41,226 bases of DNA from positions 1,170,965 to 1,212,190 of the forward strand of contig BJOX01000048.1 of the NCBI GenBank assembly GCA_009731375.1. The letters are read 5' to 3'. Position 1 is the stretch's first letter. Every line of letters begins with the position of its first letter. The position numbers and the translations under genes were made by a program. The notes beneath the pieces are model-generated. The model had not been told where the DNA came from, ran no database searches, and worked only from the letters and a program-made list of their open reading frames with translations. The stretch comes from Paulinella micropora. Lineage: Eukaryota; Cercozoa; Imbricatea; Euglyphida. This document shows positions 26,004 to 36,196 of the stretch, in pieces.

Positions 26004-27953
26004 TTATGGGTTTTGAAAATAGTTTGGATTATATCTATAATTATCATATTCGGCACCAAATGGTTGGGGTGGTGAAGCATAATTATAGAAATAAGGAGAG
26101 TAAGGACTACCAAAAGCATAATTACTTGGAGGATTGACGAGCGGTTTAAAATCCTTTCTTTCTGGACGAGTTTGAACTTGTCGCGGGATTTCGGCGGGAA
26201 AGTTTCTAGTCAGTTTTCGTTTCATTTTTGGAAACTCTCTTTTTTCTTTTATTCTATTCTGGATGACTGCTCTATTGTATTTATTCACCATAAAGTGGTT
26301 ATTTGTGTTGCTATAAAGTGTGTTGTCTAGTAATTCAAAATCATTCTTAGTTGCTAGCACACGATCGCGTCTTTGTTCGTTGCCTTTAATAAGTGGGTTT
26401 GTTTGCGAAGTGCCAATTCCACCATTTTGGTCGCTTGGCATTAGAAAACGAATAAGTGCCAATAGGTCTTCTCTTTCATCGGCGGGAGATTTTCCCATAA
26501 TCTTATCAACCAATTGGTCAATGCTTCTCATACTATCAACCATTTGGGCATTAGTTGTTGCATTATCTGGGTCTTCTTTTAAATCATTCTGTGGCGGTTG
26601 AACAGGTTCCTCTACAAATGCTGTTGTCTGTGGTGTTGGTATTGGTTTTGGTTCAGGTGTTGGTTGAGTTTGTGGTGGCATGTTTTGTGGTGGCATGTTT
26701 TGTGGTGGNNNNNNNNNNGCTGGTGTTGGTTGTGGTGGCATAGTTTGTAGTGTCGATGGTTGAGTTATTGGCACATTTGCATCTTTTATTTCTAAATCTT
26801 CTAATTGCTTCTCTTGTTCTGGTGTCAATTTACCCCTCACTTCTTCATAAATTCTCTTATCTAATACATCATCTACCTCTGCTATATCTGACTTACTAGC
26901 CCCTTTGTTTAATGCTTGCTTTATGGCATTTTCCCATCCACTAACAGGTTTGTCATAATCTGACAATGTCAAAGATATTTTCTTTCCAGTTTTCTTTTTT
27001 AGCATATTAACGAAACCCTTCAGGTGCTTTACTTGGGCAGTTTTATCTTGAAGTATATCCAAGTTATTACCAAGTCCGATTGAATCCGTAGGTGCTACCA
27101 CCATTTCTATTTGATTTAGTGTGGGCTTAACCTCAACAATTATTTCCTTCTCTATATCTGCTGAAGTATTTTTTTTATTCATCGTATTTATTTTTTCTAT
27201 AAAATTATTTATTGTAGTTTCATTCGCCAATTGAATAAAAGAATATCCTTTCACACCATCGGCTGTTTCTTGCGATTTAACCATTTTATTAAAACCATCA
27301 ACGAGTTCCGCATATTGTTTATTAAATGTAGCAGGATTTACTACTTTATTTACTTTAAATGTTGCATCCTTGTCAAAACTGCCCACATTTTTCATGATAC
27401 CAATCATGGACATTAATGTTTTATCTACATCGCCTATAAATCCATTATACTTCGCATCTGGACGAGTGGTTTTGATAGTTTTCCAAAACTTCATTGCATC
27501 CCAAAAAGATACTCCGCCACGTGCCCTCCCCTGCGCTTCCAAGGCCATTTTAGATATATCCGCTTTTGAAAACATTGAGTTGTAATTGTCAAAAATACTC
27601 TTAGCAACTTCGGCCGTAGCCAATCCATTACTCGTTAGATAATCACTCATATTGGTAATTCTTTCAAAGTATCGTTTATCGGAGAAGTCTTGGACATTCT
27701 TGTCGCCAGACGCATACAATAAATCATGTTCAAAAGCAACCAAGTCCAAAGCATCTGCTGGGAGAATGTAAGGAAATTTGCCACGAGTTCTATCTTCTAA
27801 TTGAAGACGGCTTTCCACTCGTGTGCCCCCGCCATTATAATTACTTCCCTCAGTATGAATTCGTTCTTCTTCCAACTTAATGAGAGCATCTGGTTGAGCA
27901 GACCATGTTCTATATATTTCTTTAAGTGCTTTTCCAAGACCGAGAACCGTCAT
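26004..27953 (-). CDS. Large virion protein with PLA2-like motif, C-terminal part
   Basis: About 650 codons from ATG 27953; the frame opens slightly upstream and overlaps the end of the 27959-28504 ORF. Near residue 40 is YNGGGTRVESRL and near 65-80 PADALDLVAFEHDLLYASG. The Gly-rich loop, the His-Asp pair and the Tyr three residues later match the parvovirus-type phospholipase A2 motif, which breaches endosomal membranes in some small DNA viruses. The middle is helical; a Pro/Gln-rich spacer (about 400-460) contains the 10-N gap at 26709-26718. The C-terminus is rich in Asn/Tyr/Pro. At the A4 run near 27970 a missing base would join it to the upstream ORF, so it may be the C-terminal two thirds of one protein of about 1000 residues. 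PLA2 call is motif-based. Confidence 0.65.
   Translation of the reverse strand: MTVLGLGKALKEIYRTWSAQPDALIKLEEERIHTEGSNYNGGGTRVESRLQLEDRTRGKFPYILPADALDLVAFEHDLLYASGDKNVQDFSDKRYFERITNMSDYLTSNGLATAEVAKSIFDNYNSMFSKADISKMALEAQGRARGGVSFWDAMKFWKTIKTTRPDAKYNGFIGDVDKTLMSMIGIMKNVGSFDKDATFKVNKVVNPATFNKQYAELVDGFNKMVKSQETADGVKGYSFIQLANETTINNFIEKINTMNKKNTSADIEKEIIVEVKPTLNQIEMVVAPTDSIGLGNNLDILQDKTAQVKHLKGFVNMLKKKTGKKISLTLSDYDKPVSGWENAIKQALNKGASKSDIAEVDDVLDKRIYEEVRGKLTPEQEKQLEDLEIKDANVPITQPSTLQTMPPQPTPXXXXPPQNMPPQNMPPQTQPTPEPKPIPTPQTTAFVEEPVQPPQNDLKEDPDNATTNAQMVDSMRSIDQLVDKIMGKSPADEREDLLALIRFLMPSDQNGGIGTSQTNPLIKGNEQRRDRVLATKNDFELLDNTLYSNTNNHFMVNKYNRAVIQNRIKEKREFPKMKRKLTRNFPAEIPRQVQTRPERKDFKPLVNPPSNYAFGSPYSPYFYNYASPPQPFGAEYDNYRYNPNYFQNP
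26709..26718. other. 10-N gap in a Pro/Gln-rich repeat
   Basis: Lies within tandem GTGGTGGCATGTTTT units; copy number is probably mis-assembled. Confidence 0.9.
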
Positions 27954-27958
27954 AGTCT

Positions 27959-28528
27959 CTACGCCTGTTTTAAAACTTGCCACGCATTTAAAGACATTAT
28001 TCCAGTGGCTAATCTGCTCGCATATTCACTTAATACATAATCACCTATTCTTTGCTGTCCGCTTGCGATCAGACGAGGATTAGGCGGAGGCAAACCCTCT
28101 GGTGCTTCATTTCTTGCTAGTGCTAGCAAAAAGGTATTGAGAGCATCTGCTCTTCTTCTTCCAAGTAATCCAACATTCATTGCACGTAGTTGTGGATTGT
28201 TGGCAATTAATCTCAATATCTGCCCCCACGCTAGCCTTCTCACACCATTTCGCCCAACACCTGTAGCAAGGTTAAGTAATCTATTAAGTCTGGGACTCAT
28301 AATTATCTCTTGAATGCTTCTAATAATAGCATCAACAAAGCTTTCTATACTTCGGGGGTCATCACCTATTCGTGGCACAAGCATCTTGTGTTCGTCGCCT
28401 ATCTGTGCTTCTATTAAAGCATCATCTGGGTGTTTTCTCTCCCACTCTTCTCGGTTTTCTTTCCATTCCTTATAATCCTGCTCCGCTTTGCCTTTGTTTT
28501 TCATATACGTTAAACCCTTATCGGTTAA
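27959..28528 (-). CDS. Middle part of the large virion protein
   Basis: Open from just after a TGA at 28529-28531 to 27959; first ATG at 28504. Helical, Arg-rich (RRLAWGQILRLIANNPQLRA; GLLGRRRADALNTFLLALAR). It is in the same frame as the upstream ORF 28529-28999, separated only by the TGA. It runs into the PLA2 ORF by overlap plus a one-base shift. I think these three are fragments of one gene, but separate genes cannot be excluded. Confidence 0.55.
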   Translation of the reverse strand, partial: LTDKGLTYMKNKGKAEQDYKEWKENREEWERKHPDDALIEAQIGDEHKMLVPRIGDDPRSIESFVDAIIRSIQEIIMSPRLNRLLNLATGVGRNGVRRLAWGQILRLIANNPQLRAMNVGLLGRRRADALNTFLLALARNEAPEGLPPPNPRLIASGQQRIGDYVLSEYASRLATGIMSLNAWQVLKQA

Positions 28529-28999
28529 TCATTTTAAGTCTTCTTCTTTATATTCTTGTTTTACCAATTGTGCTATATCACGCTTCATTTGCTGGATATT
28601 GTCTTCTATGTGCATTATATCATATTTATCGGTAGCCATTGCTAATTTTCGCATTTCAATCATTTGTTCGTTCATGGGGGCAGTTCCGTGTTTTCTTTCA
28701 AATTCTTTCATATCAATGCCGTCATCTTGGAGGTGCGCTTTCAGTTCATCGTAATTCATGTTTGCATAAATACTTTGCTTATTGTCCAACGCACTAATCC
28801 TATCTTTTAAATCCTCCATAGTATTCCCCCTTCTTGTTGAAGCATCCAACAATCTATCCGCTCTAAGCCTCTCGCGGGCTTGACTATTGATGCCTTCATT
28901 AACTTGTTCAGCCCAATCAGCATCTGCTTCATCCAACAAATACTTATGTTCGTGTCTAATTTTGTTATAATACGTAAAAAATGGTTCTTCGTGTGGCAT
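28529..28999 (-). CDS. N-terminal part of the large virion protein, or separate gene
   Basis: 156 codons from ATG 28999 (MPHEEPFFTYYNKIRHEHKY), acidic and strongly helical. It ends at TGA 28529-28531, in frame with the next ORF. A CGA to TGA change would explain the stop. No family recognised. Confidence 0.55.
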   Translation of the reverse strand: MPHEEPFFTYYNKIRHEHKYLLDEADADWAEQVNEGINSQARERLRADRLLDASTRRGNTMEDLKDRISALDNKQSIYANMNYDELKAHLQDDGIDMKEFERKHGTAPMNEQMIEMRKLAMATDKYDIMHIEDNIQQMKRDIAQLVKQEYKEEDLK

Positions 29000-29025
29000 T
29001 TTTTTTATCCGCGGTACAATATAAG

Positions 29026-29202
29026 ATGGATAATAAAAAAGAATAAAACAAAGACGAGCAACAACTTGAAGAGTTGGAAAGGCTAGGAAAGGAAATTGAC
29101 CAAATCCGCATCACTCAGAACTTAGTGAATAGAAACCCCAACATTTTCAGAAAACCTCAAAATATCCTTTACCGCTTACCGCTAGTATCAGATAAGCAAT
29201 GA
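29026..29202 (+). pseudogene. Small ORF with in-frame TAA
   Basis: ATG 29026 opens MDNKKE, then TAA at 29044-29046, then the same frame continues for about 50 codons (DEQQLEELERLGKEIDQIR, a coiled coil) to TGA at 29200. A CAA to TAA change would explain the stop. Too short to appear as an uninterrupted ORF. Function unknown. Confidence 0.4.
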
Positions 29203-29257
29203 GAAGCAATTTATAATAATATAATTAAAGAAGAGGGAAAAAGCGGGAGTTAAATAT

Positions 29258-29515
29258 ATGTTATTAATATTATTATTTGTGTTATCTAGATTTGCTATGT
29301 CGCGGACTGCCTGCGACTTTTACTCGCGATACTCAGAAAAAAAGAATGAATCGTGTGCTTATTGTATAAAGCAAGGGGTAGATACTGGGTTTAAGTGTGT
29401 TTTCATAAATAACGGAAATAATATGTGTCGTAGTTTTGATGAGGCACTGCCTTTAATGTGTCCGGGTGATAATAGATGGTATATGACACATATATATGAA
29501 TGTAATGATATTTAA
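29258..29515 (+). CDS. Small secreted cysteine-rich protein
   Basis: 85 codons from ATG 29258. The first 13-14 residues (MLLILLFVLSRFAM) form a short hydrophobic signal-like segment, and seven cysteines follow in the mature part (TAC, SCAYC, FKC, NMC, LMC, YEC). Looks like a disulphide-stabilised secreted or virion-surface protein. It has no recognised family, lies on the plus strand inside a mostly minus-strand block, and is preceded by an AT-rich leader. Confidence 0.5.
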   Translation: MLLILLFVLSRFAMSRTACDFYSRYSEKKNESCAYCIKQGVDTGFKCVFINNGNNMCRSFDEALPLMCPGDNRWYMTHIYECNDI

Positions 29516-29536
29516 TCCAACCACTCCATCCATGGT

Positions 29537-29737
29537 TCAGAATGAGTAATCGGTTCTGGTTTTTTTTTCCGACATTATACACAGCAAACAATGTTTCTGT
29601 TTATTCATGTGAACACATATTTCATTATTGATATTCTTTTTTTTGCGACACGAATCGCATTCCTTACACAATTTCCATTTTTTGCCCACAAAAAATATGG
29701 GAGGATAGAAGATTTTACACGAATGACAATACTTCAT
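29537..29737 (-). CDS. Small zinc-ribbon-like protein
   Basis: 66 codons from ATG 29737 (MKYCHSCKIFYPPIFF). Cys pairs YCHSC, LCKECDSC and HCLLC suggest one or two zinc sites. The motif C-x2-C-K-x-Y/F-P-x-x-F is reminiscent of small zinc-ribbon ORFs common in algal and giant viruses. A frameshifted continuation to about 29403 is possible. Confidence 0.5.
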   Translation of the reverse strand: MKYCHSCKIFYPPIFFVGKKWKLCKECDSCRKKKNINNEICVHMNKQKHCLLCIMSEKKTRTDYSF

Positions 29738-29766
29738 TATATTAACAATTAGTTTATTATCTTAAT

Positions 29767-30123
29767 TTACTTCTTGCCACCCCCAGAACTTGGAGAAGGA
29801 AGGCATATGCCTATACGTAATGTTAGGATTCCGACATAAGTATTAGCAACCTCGCATGGTAAGTTCTTCTCAGATAGCCTTACGATACAAAGGGTTATAA
29901 TGGCAATGATGACACCCATTTGAAATAAATATTTAATCATTCTGCTATCAGTTTTCTTATTTGACATACAGCAATTCCATTCGTTCTCAATTTCATTGTC
30001 AATTTTTTTCTCTTCTGTCCTTAGTTCAATATCCAAAACACGAGACTTTAATTCGGGAGTTAGTTCGCCATCCATATCCATAATAGGTGGTGGTCTGTGA
30101 AGTCTAGTTGTATTATTTGACAT
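29767..30123 (-). CDS. Two-TM membrane protein of PLV type
   Basis: From ATG 30123 (MSNNTTRLHRPPP), about 118 codons. A cytoplasmic-looking acidic N-terminus is followed by one clear TM segment (YLFQMGVIIAIITLCIVRL), a short loop with one Cys, a second hydrophobic segment (YVGILTLRIGICLPSPS) and a GGGKK end. The LPSPS ending after the second TM is a pattern I recall from small membrane proteins of Polinton-like and giant viruses. It overlaps the end of the fibre gene by 11 bases, suggesting co-transcription. Confidence 0.6.
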   Translation of the reverse strand: MSNNTTRLHRPPPIMDMDGELTPELKSRVLDIELRTEEKKIDNEIENEWNCCMSNKKTDSRMIKYLFQMGVIIAIITLCIVRLSEKNLPCEVANTYVGILTLRIGICLPSPSSGGGKK

Positions 30124-33100
30124 TATCAAGAATGGTCACTCTGATTTCTGCCAATTGATTTGCTTGGTCTTGTAGTATGTTCATAAGATTTTTATTTTCT
30201 TTTTCTAAATTAACTACTCTTTCTGATACGTGTTGAAAAGCACTAACCAGTATTGGTATAAATTCCATATATGATACTCCTTCAAGGATGCTTTTTCCGT
30301 CGTGTGCCTTCATTCCACTTTCAGATACAAATTCTGGAAATATTTTTTTAACCTCGTCGGCAATAAATCCGTGGCTCTTTTTTTCTTTTTTCTCGTCTGA
30401 TTTCCAATAATATGAGCAACAATTAATTTTCATTAATTTCTCACAACATCCCCCACAGTCTAGTGTTTTAATATCTGATTTTAATCTCCTATCTGAACCA
30501 GAAGACCATGTATTTGCTCCCGCATTCAAATAAACATAACCCGTATTGTTTTCACCATTTGATAATGAAGTCGACCAAGCGTGTAATAAACCACCTGTTT
30601 TCATTACCACCGCATAACCTGAAGAATCTCCTGCTTTCATAAATATTTGTGGGTTGGTCGTATTTGATGGTCTTTTTCTTAATGTTAAAAATCCGCTGGA
30701 TGCTGTCGTCATGCTCGCATCACTCTGAGCATAGATTACTCCAGTCCCCCTCGCATAAAAATTTAAATCTTGATTGGCATTGCTTCCCGTAGCATATATT
30801 GAATTATAACCAAAACCAACTCCCTGTGTCCCGTTGCTGTGTCTGAATTCAACACCAGCAGAAGATGCTCCAAGATTGGCTGTGACATATAACCCGACTG
30901 GTGTAGCATGAGACCCACTTCTTGCTTCTCCTCTTATATCTGCCGTGCTATTAACAACAGATATCCCAGCATTTGCCGTTATTAATCCACTCGCGGTTGC
31001 CGTTGTTGTTGATATCCCCGCACTAGCCGTTATCAATCCTTTCGTCCATAAAGTCCCGTTTGCCCCATTCAATGACATTAACAATTGCTCATTAGAATTT
31101 TCCCACACAAAACCATCAGTCCAAGCAAAACCAGACCTAAATCTTACAGCAAAGCCTGAAATATCGTTGCCTGCCACCGCAGACCCTCCAGATAGATTTT
31201 TACCTGCCCCTGGTTGAGCCATATAAATACCCCATCCTGAGTTGTCTGTATCCCACAGAAATATACCCTGTCCATTTCCTCCATCTACTTTATTTTGAAT
31301 AGATAACTTGCAACCACCATCTGCTGTTATTAATCCACTCGGCCTTAGTGTCGTCGTTGATATACCCGCGGTTGAAGTAATTGTTGTTCCCGTTATTGTT
31401 CCGCCATTTGTTATGTTGTTTGAGTTCATATCTAAGGCACCATAAAACCGCATACCACCAGCATTGTTAAAACGGACAATGTCAGATGAAGCATGTTTAT
31501 TATCCAAAAGTTTTGAAATATAAAGACCTGCTCCTTTTGCATCAAATGCTACATTCGTAAATACATAACCTCGTTGGTTCGCGGTTCCGCTTGTAGCAGT
31601 ATTTAGAGTAAATAAGAAATACTGATAATCTCCTGATGTCTGTGAAAAGAATATATCACCTCCATTTTGGTTTAATATCCTCGCCCCATTATATGTAATA
31701 TTTCCACCATTAATGATAGTTTGATTATTAAAATCGGCATTGTTCGTTAAAGTTAGATATTTTATCGTAGTGCTCGCCCCATTAAATGTTTTACTTCCTG
31801 TTATGGTTTGGTCTGTTGTTAGTTTCACACAATTGTCATCCAGATATTGTCTATTTACCGCTTCATTCGCATTTTGTGGTGCTCCTAGATTAACAATCCG
31901 ACTACTATTACAATCTAAGCCAGTAGCATTAAACCACGAAACAATCGTCCCGTCAATAATAAAACCTATTTTTTTCGCAGAAATTTCAAAGTTGTAATAT
32001 GTTACAGTTTTCATATCCAAACTAGCAATTGACCCGATATTACTGGTAGAATTGAAAACGATGAGTGTGCCCTTTGTTGTTGAATTGATTGAATTTCCCG
32101 TTATTTCAACACCACTGCTATATGTCTTAATTCCTGCTATGGTTTGGTTTCCAGTTAGTTTCACATTTTGCCCGTCTAATGTATCAACATAACTTTTGTT
32201 TGCTCCGTCCGTTGTTGCTGATGGTGTGGCTAAGTTTGTTATTTTGTTGTTATTCAAACTTAATGTTGTTCCAGTTGCGGTTATAATTAAAGTATTACCT
32301 GAATATAACTCTACATACGAACCAGTTATTTGTATCGGATACCAAGTCGCTGTTGCCGTTTTTTGTGCTGCAATCATTCCTATTTTTGTATCAAAGGCTA
32401 TGCCGATACCATCAAAAGTAGTAGGATTGGATGAACCACTTCTAAAGTTGATGTAAATTTTTTATTCCCTGCTATGGTTTGGTCTCCTGTTAGCTTAACC
32501 ACCGAAGTATCAAGGACAGAAAGATCCACACCATCAACAAGATTAACATTTGTTATGCTTTGGCTTTTCATATCAATACCCGCATTAGCATTTATTATAC
32601 TGCTAAATGTCTTAATACCCGCTATGGTTTGGTCTCCTGTTAGTTTAACTACCGAAGTATCAAGAACAGAAACATCAACACCATCAACATTGCCTACATT
32701 CGTAATCGCAAAACCGCCCATATTTAAACTGCCCGTCATAGCCGTTGTGCCGTCCTTTGCTAATTTCGTATCGGTATATGCCTTCGTTGAAGCATCGCCG
32801 TCATAGAATGGCGCTGGAAGTCCGCTGATTGCTGTTGTGCTGTTAAAATTTAAAACATTGCCCGTCAATGTTATTCCACTCCCCGTGGTAGAAGCGAGGG
32901 TTATGGACGAACCGACAATAGATAGTGGATATCCCGTTGCTCCACCTACCCCCGATGAATAAATAGAACCCGTATTATTGTTGTAATTGAAGAATAACTT
33001 CCCTGTATTTAATGGATTTGAATCTTTTATACCAAATAAGTAGTAAATATTTTGTTCCCTGTTATTGTTTGGTCTCCCGTCAATTTAACTACCGAAGTAT

Positions 33101-33617
33101 CAAGGGTGGAAACATCAATACCATCAACATTACCGACATTTGTTATGTTAAATCCTCCCATATTTAAGTCTCCAAACATCATAGCGAGACCATCTAATCT
33201 TAGATAAGGCGATGTCGTATTTCTCCATTGCCCTGTGCTATAAATAAGCAATTGATTGCTGTTGGGTGTGCCCGTTATGACTACATCCGTTAATTTATCT
33301 AATTCAAAGTCGCTTATATAACTTGAGGTTAATGTAGCAAATGAAGTATTGCCCAACCCATCTGTTTTTAATACTTGATTAGCCGTGCCGTCCACTATTG
33401 GTAAATCGTAATCGTTATTGATTGACACATAACCAGTATCAGATATCAACAAAGAGGAGTTATTATTTCGCGATGATATTGTTATGTCGTCAGTCCTTGC
33501 TTGTATTGAGTTTGCTTCAATATGATCTCCATATAATACTCCATCAATTTCTAAATTCTCATCCACTATAACAGAGCCGTAAAAATGATATGTCCATGGA
33601 TTGCCCAAATGGTTCAT
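30113..33617 (-). CDS. Long fibre protein with C-terminal S74 chaperone, two frameshifts
   Basis: Starts at ATG 33617 (MNHLGNPWTYHFYGS). Three overlapping frames (33617-33027, about 33020-32398, about 32460-30113) give about 1165 residues when each break is treated as a single missing base (TT for TTT near 33040, AA for AAA near 32447). The N-terminal and middle parts carry repeated blocks of type VVKLTGDQTIAGIKTF with NMGGFxITNVGNVDGxDVS spacers, a beta-helix or trimeric fibre pattern. The C-terminus holds SDRRLKSDIKTL and HGFIADEVKKIFPEFV, the diagnostic motifs of the S74 intramolecular chaperone/peptidase that trimerises and cleaves itself off phage fibres and bacteriophage endosialidases. 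A short coiled coil ends the protein. It probably forms a receptor-binding fibre on the virion. Confidence 0.82.
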
Positions 33618-33720
33618 AATTTAATAGAATTATTTTATACAAACAAATTTTCAATTTGTGTTATATAGCAAAATCGTGAGCGATTTTTTATATATCGTAG
33701 AATATATAGTTTAAAAAAAT

Positions 33721-34346
33721 ATGAATATATTCGGCCGATCGCAAGAACAGCAGTCAATAGATACTAAAACTATTGCAATCACTGCTACCCCGACATTAAC
33801 AAGAAACATTCCACATGCGTATGTTGGCCTTGATCTTAGGTCGTGGATGGAAAGTTCCACATTCACTACTCTTTGCACGGGCGGTTATGGTACAAAACAA
33901 TATCTAATTTAGGATATGGTTATTTCATTAAAGTTGCTTTTCGCGGGTCTTTGAATTTGCCCGCCCCGACTGGAATAGGAACTTTTCAGTTCTGGTTTCA
34001 TAAAACGGACGGAACAAATGTTGATGACTTTTACAGCGAAGTGCTAAATTATACAACCGCCATTGAGTGTAAGTCTTTTGATTGTATATGGCTAATTCAA
34101 AGATTTGGAGTTCAAATGAAAATGATATGGTTAATGACTTGTCCAAATCCCGCGGACACCACCAATAATACAACAATACGAATTGTAGGTAATACAACCA
34201 ATGAGGTTTTATTGACATATGCAACAGATGCTCCAATAACCTTGGAAGTATATTATAAAACGGCATATGCGGATTATGTATCTTTTAAACCATCATATTT
34301 TAATATTGATGTGATGAGAGACATAGCACTAACCGCTTACACATGA
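33721..34346 (+). CDS. Second MNxFG surface-type protein, frameshifted
   Basis: ATG 33721 gives MNIFGRSQEQQS. The frame stops at 33912, and an overlapping frame (open from before 33843) continues to 34346 with beta-rich sequence (GYFIKVAFRGSLNLPAPTG, FQFWFHKTDG). The switch lies in an A4 run near 33895. The N-terminal MNxFG matches the gene at 20096, so the two may share a virion anchor. About 207 residues. The C-terminal beta pattern suits a small spike or capsid decoration protein; not proven. Confidence 0.5.
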
Positions 34347-34989
34347 AACCTGTCATACATATCTTTTAGTGTGAGTTTGCCCTCGTGTTGAGATAAAACA
34401 TCGCGGAAAAATGTCTTACAATCTAACTTACCATATTTAAGAATAGGGCGTTGGTCTGGTGGTATATGTCCGTATCTACTCTCGTGCCATTTCTTCATAT
34501 CCTCCTGTAATATGGTGCGGTCTTCCACTTTCATATACAAGAAGTTAAACGGGTCTTTGATACTTTCAAATGCGCCGTTATTATTTCATAGCAACTATAC
34601 CCGCTCTCGGGCGGATTTTGCTTTGCTTTAATTGGCGTTTTCTTCTCATTTGGCGGTGTGGATGCTTCTAGAACTGATAATTCTTTTTTCGCCAGTTCTT
34701 CTCCCACATTGGTCTTGATTTCGGTAATACCAGTCTCCTTGAAATCACTTTCTTTAAAAGGCGTAAATTCTTCTGTCGTTTCTGGTTCTTCGTCAAAGAA
34801 TTTTTTCATCATATCGGAAGAAGGCAATACAACTTCAATATTATCACCTTCTGGTTTTAGTTCTGGTCTATACTTTTCATAAAATGCGATGATATCAGTT
34901 TTAAGCGATTTGCTTGTTGGCAGTTTTATATCACTACTTAAATGAGTCCATTTTTCTATTTGGCTCAGATAATCTTTTTCAGTTGACAT
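34337..34989 (-). CDS. Hypothetical acidic protein, one frameshift
   Basis: From ATG 34989 (MSTEKDYLSQIEKWTHL), or from the upstream ATG at 35004. The first frame ends at 34531; the second continues to 34337 with WHESRYGHIPPDQRP and a helical end. A one-base loss in the AAA near 34556 joins them, giving about 217 residues. Acidic, with a Pro/Lys-rich middle. No family recognised. It lies between the helicase and the plus-strand surface gene. Confidence 0.55.
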
Positions 34990-35031
34990 GTTATATATAA
35001 GCATAACAAAAAAAAATCCGTTTTATATTAT

Positions 35032-36196
35032 TTATTCATCATCATTGTCGTCGTCAAAAGTCCATTCATTATCACCATAAATAGTCTTCCATTGATTTTT
35101 ACATTCTTCTAAGGTTGGTAAATCTACACATCTAATTCTTATTATACCTTCTTCCTTGTTTTCTTCTTTTCTACTATATTTGGCATCAGTTTTCTAAGAC
35201 TGGTCCAGAAATTGACTTGTGAAGTGTGTGGATCATTTACATTTGCTTTATATGTATCATACAATGCTTTCTTTGAAACCTCTTTACCAAAATGAATTTC
35301 TGGAAACTCGTTTGTAATATATCCCAAGTTCAAGCAATCCAACCACCACTTTCTCAACTTTGAAAGGGATTTCACTTTTTGTTCTCGCAGTCCCTTTGTA
35401 ATGATTGTTTCGCGGTCGTTAAAATCGCTGAGGTCTCTTTCAAGAAGAAACTTCGCTAGTCGTTGCCTGTCAATAGATCTAGTATCTGTAATCACTTTTC
35501 TTTTCTCGTCTGGTTTCATAAGTGCTAATTCGTCAGAAACATCAAGGACTAGCCATCGTTGCTCAGTGGTTCCCGCTGGCACTACCCATTCTTCGTTTGA
35601 AGCAAGGACCAAGAATAACATATTTTCTAATGTTAGATTTGGTAAATATTTTTGTTTAAGAGTAAGTGTGTTTTCTGATACAAGTTTCTTAATTGTTCCC
35701 GCTCGTTCTTTATCACCACCCCATACCATTTCGTCCATAAATACTACGATTGCTTTTGCGAGTTGGGCATTGAAATCGCCTAATATTTCTTTAACATCGG
35801 ACGGCTGGAAGTAATAATCGGCACCTATTATGTCTTTGAATATTTCAAAAATAATACCCTTACCTGCTCGTTCGGTGCTTGTCAAAACTAATGACAAGTG
35901 TAGTTTTTGCCACGGCTTTTGGTAAATGCTCGCAAACATATCAAGCACCTTTTTATATATGTCTTGTCTTCCTCCACACCATCGGTTTAGGATATGTTGA
36001 AAGAATGCTTCATTTTTTTCTTCTTCTGCCGTGAATGATTTTACGTCTTCTAATGTGTCCGCTGGAATTTCAAATCCCTTAAACAAGTTATAAAACCCTT
36101 GTTTGTCATTATCAAAGTATGCTTTGGGATCAAAGATTACGTCATTCACTTCGCGTCTTTTCGGGTGTGTAGTCCACATTTTATACAAATCAACAA
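35032..36196 (-). CDS. SF3 helicase (NrS-1/D5-like), truncated at its N-terminus
   Basis: Motifs in order: Walker A TSTERAGKG (35869-35895), Walker B VVFMDEM (35740-35760), the SF3 motif C LFLVLASNEEW (about 35610), and an Arg finger in EQRWLVLDV. Together they mark the superfamily 3 helicase that, in Polinton-like viruses and some phages, forms the C-terminal part of a large primase/polymerase-helicase. An acidic tail (FDDDNDDE) lies in another frame after a one-base loss near 35150. In-frame viral-looking sequence begins about VVDLYKMWTTHPKR, just inside the AT-rich block. Beyond 36196 the frame runs into the GC-rich tandem repeat and loses all resemblance, so the N-terminal primase/polymerase part is missing. 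The protein is not expected to work as assembled. Confidence 0.82.

Noticed and set aside
17497-29202. Alternative genetic code (TAA or TGA as sense)
   Set aside because: Only two in-frame stops were seen and other genes end at TAA or TGA in expected places; simple C-to-T mutations are enough.
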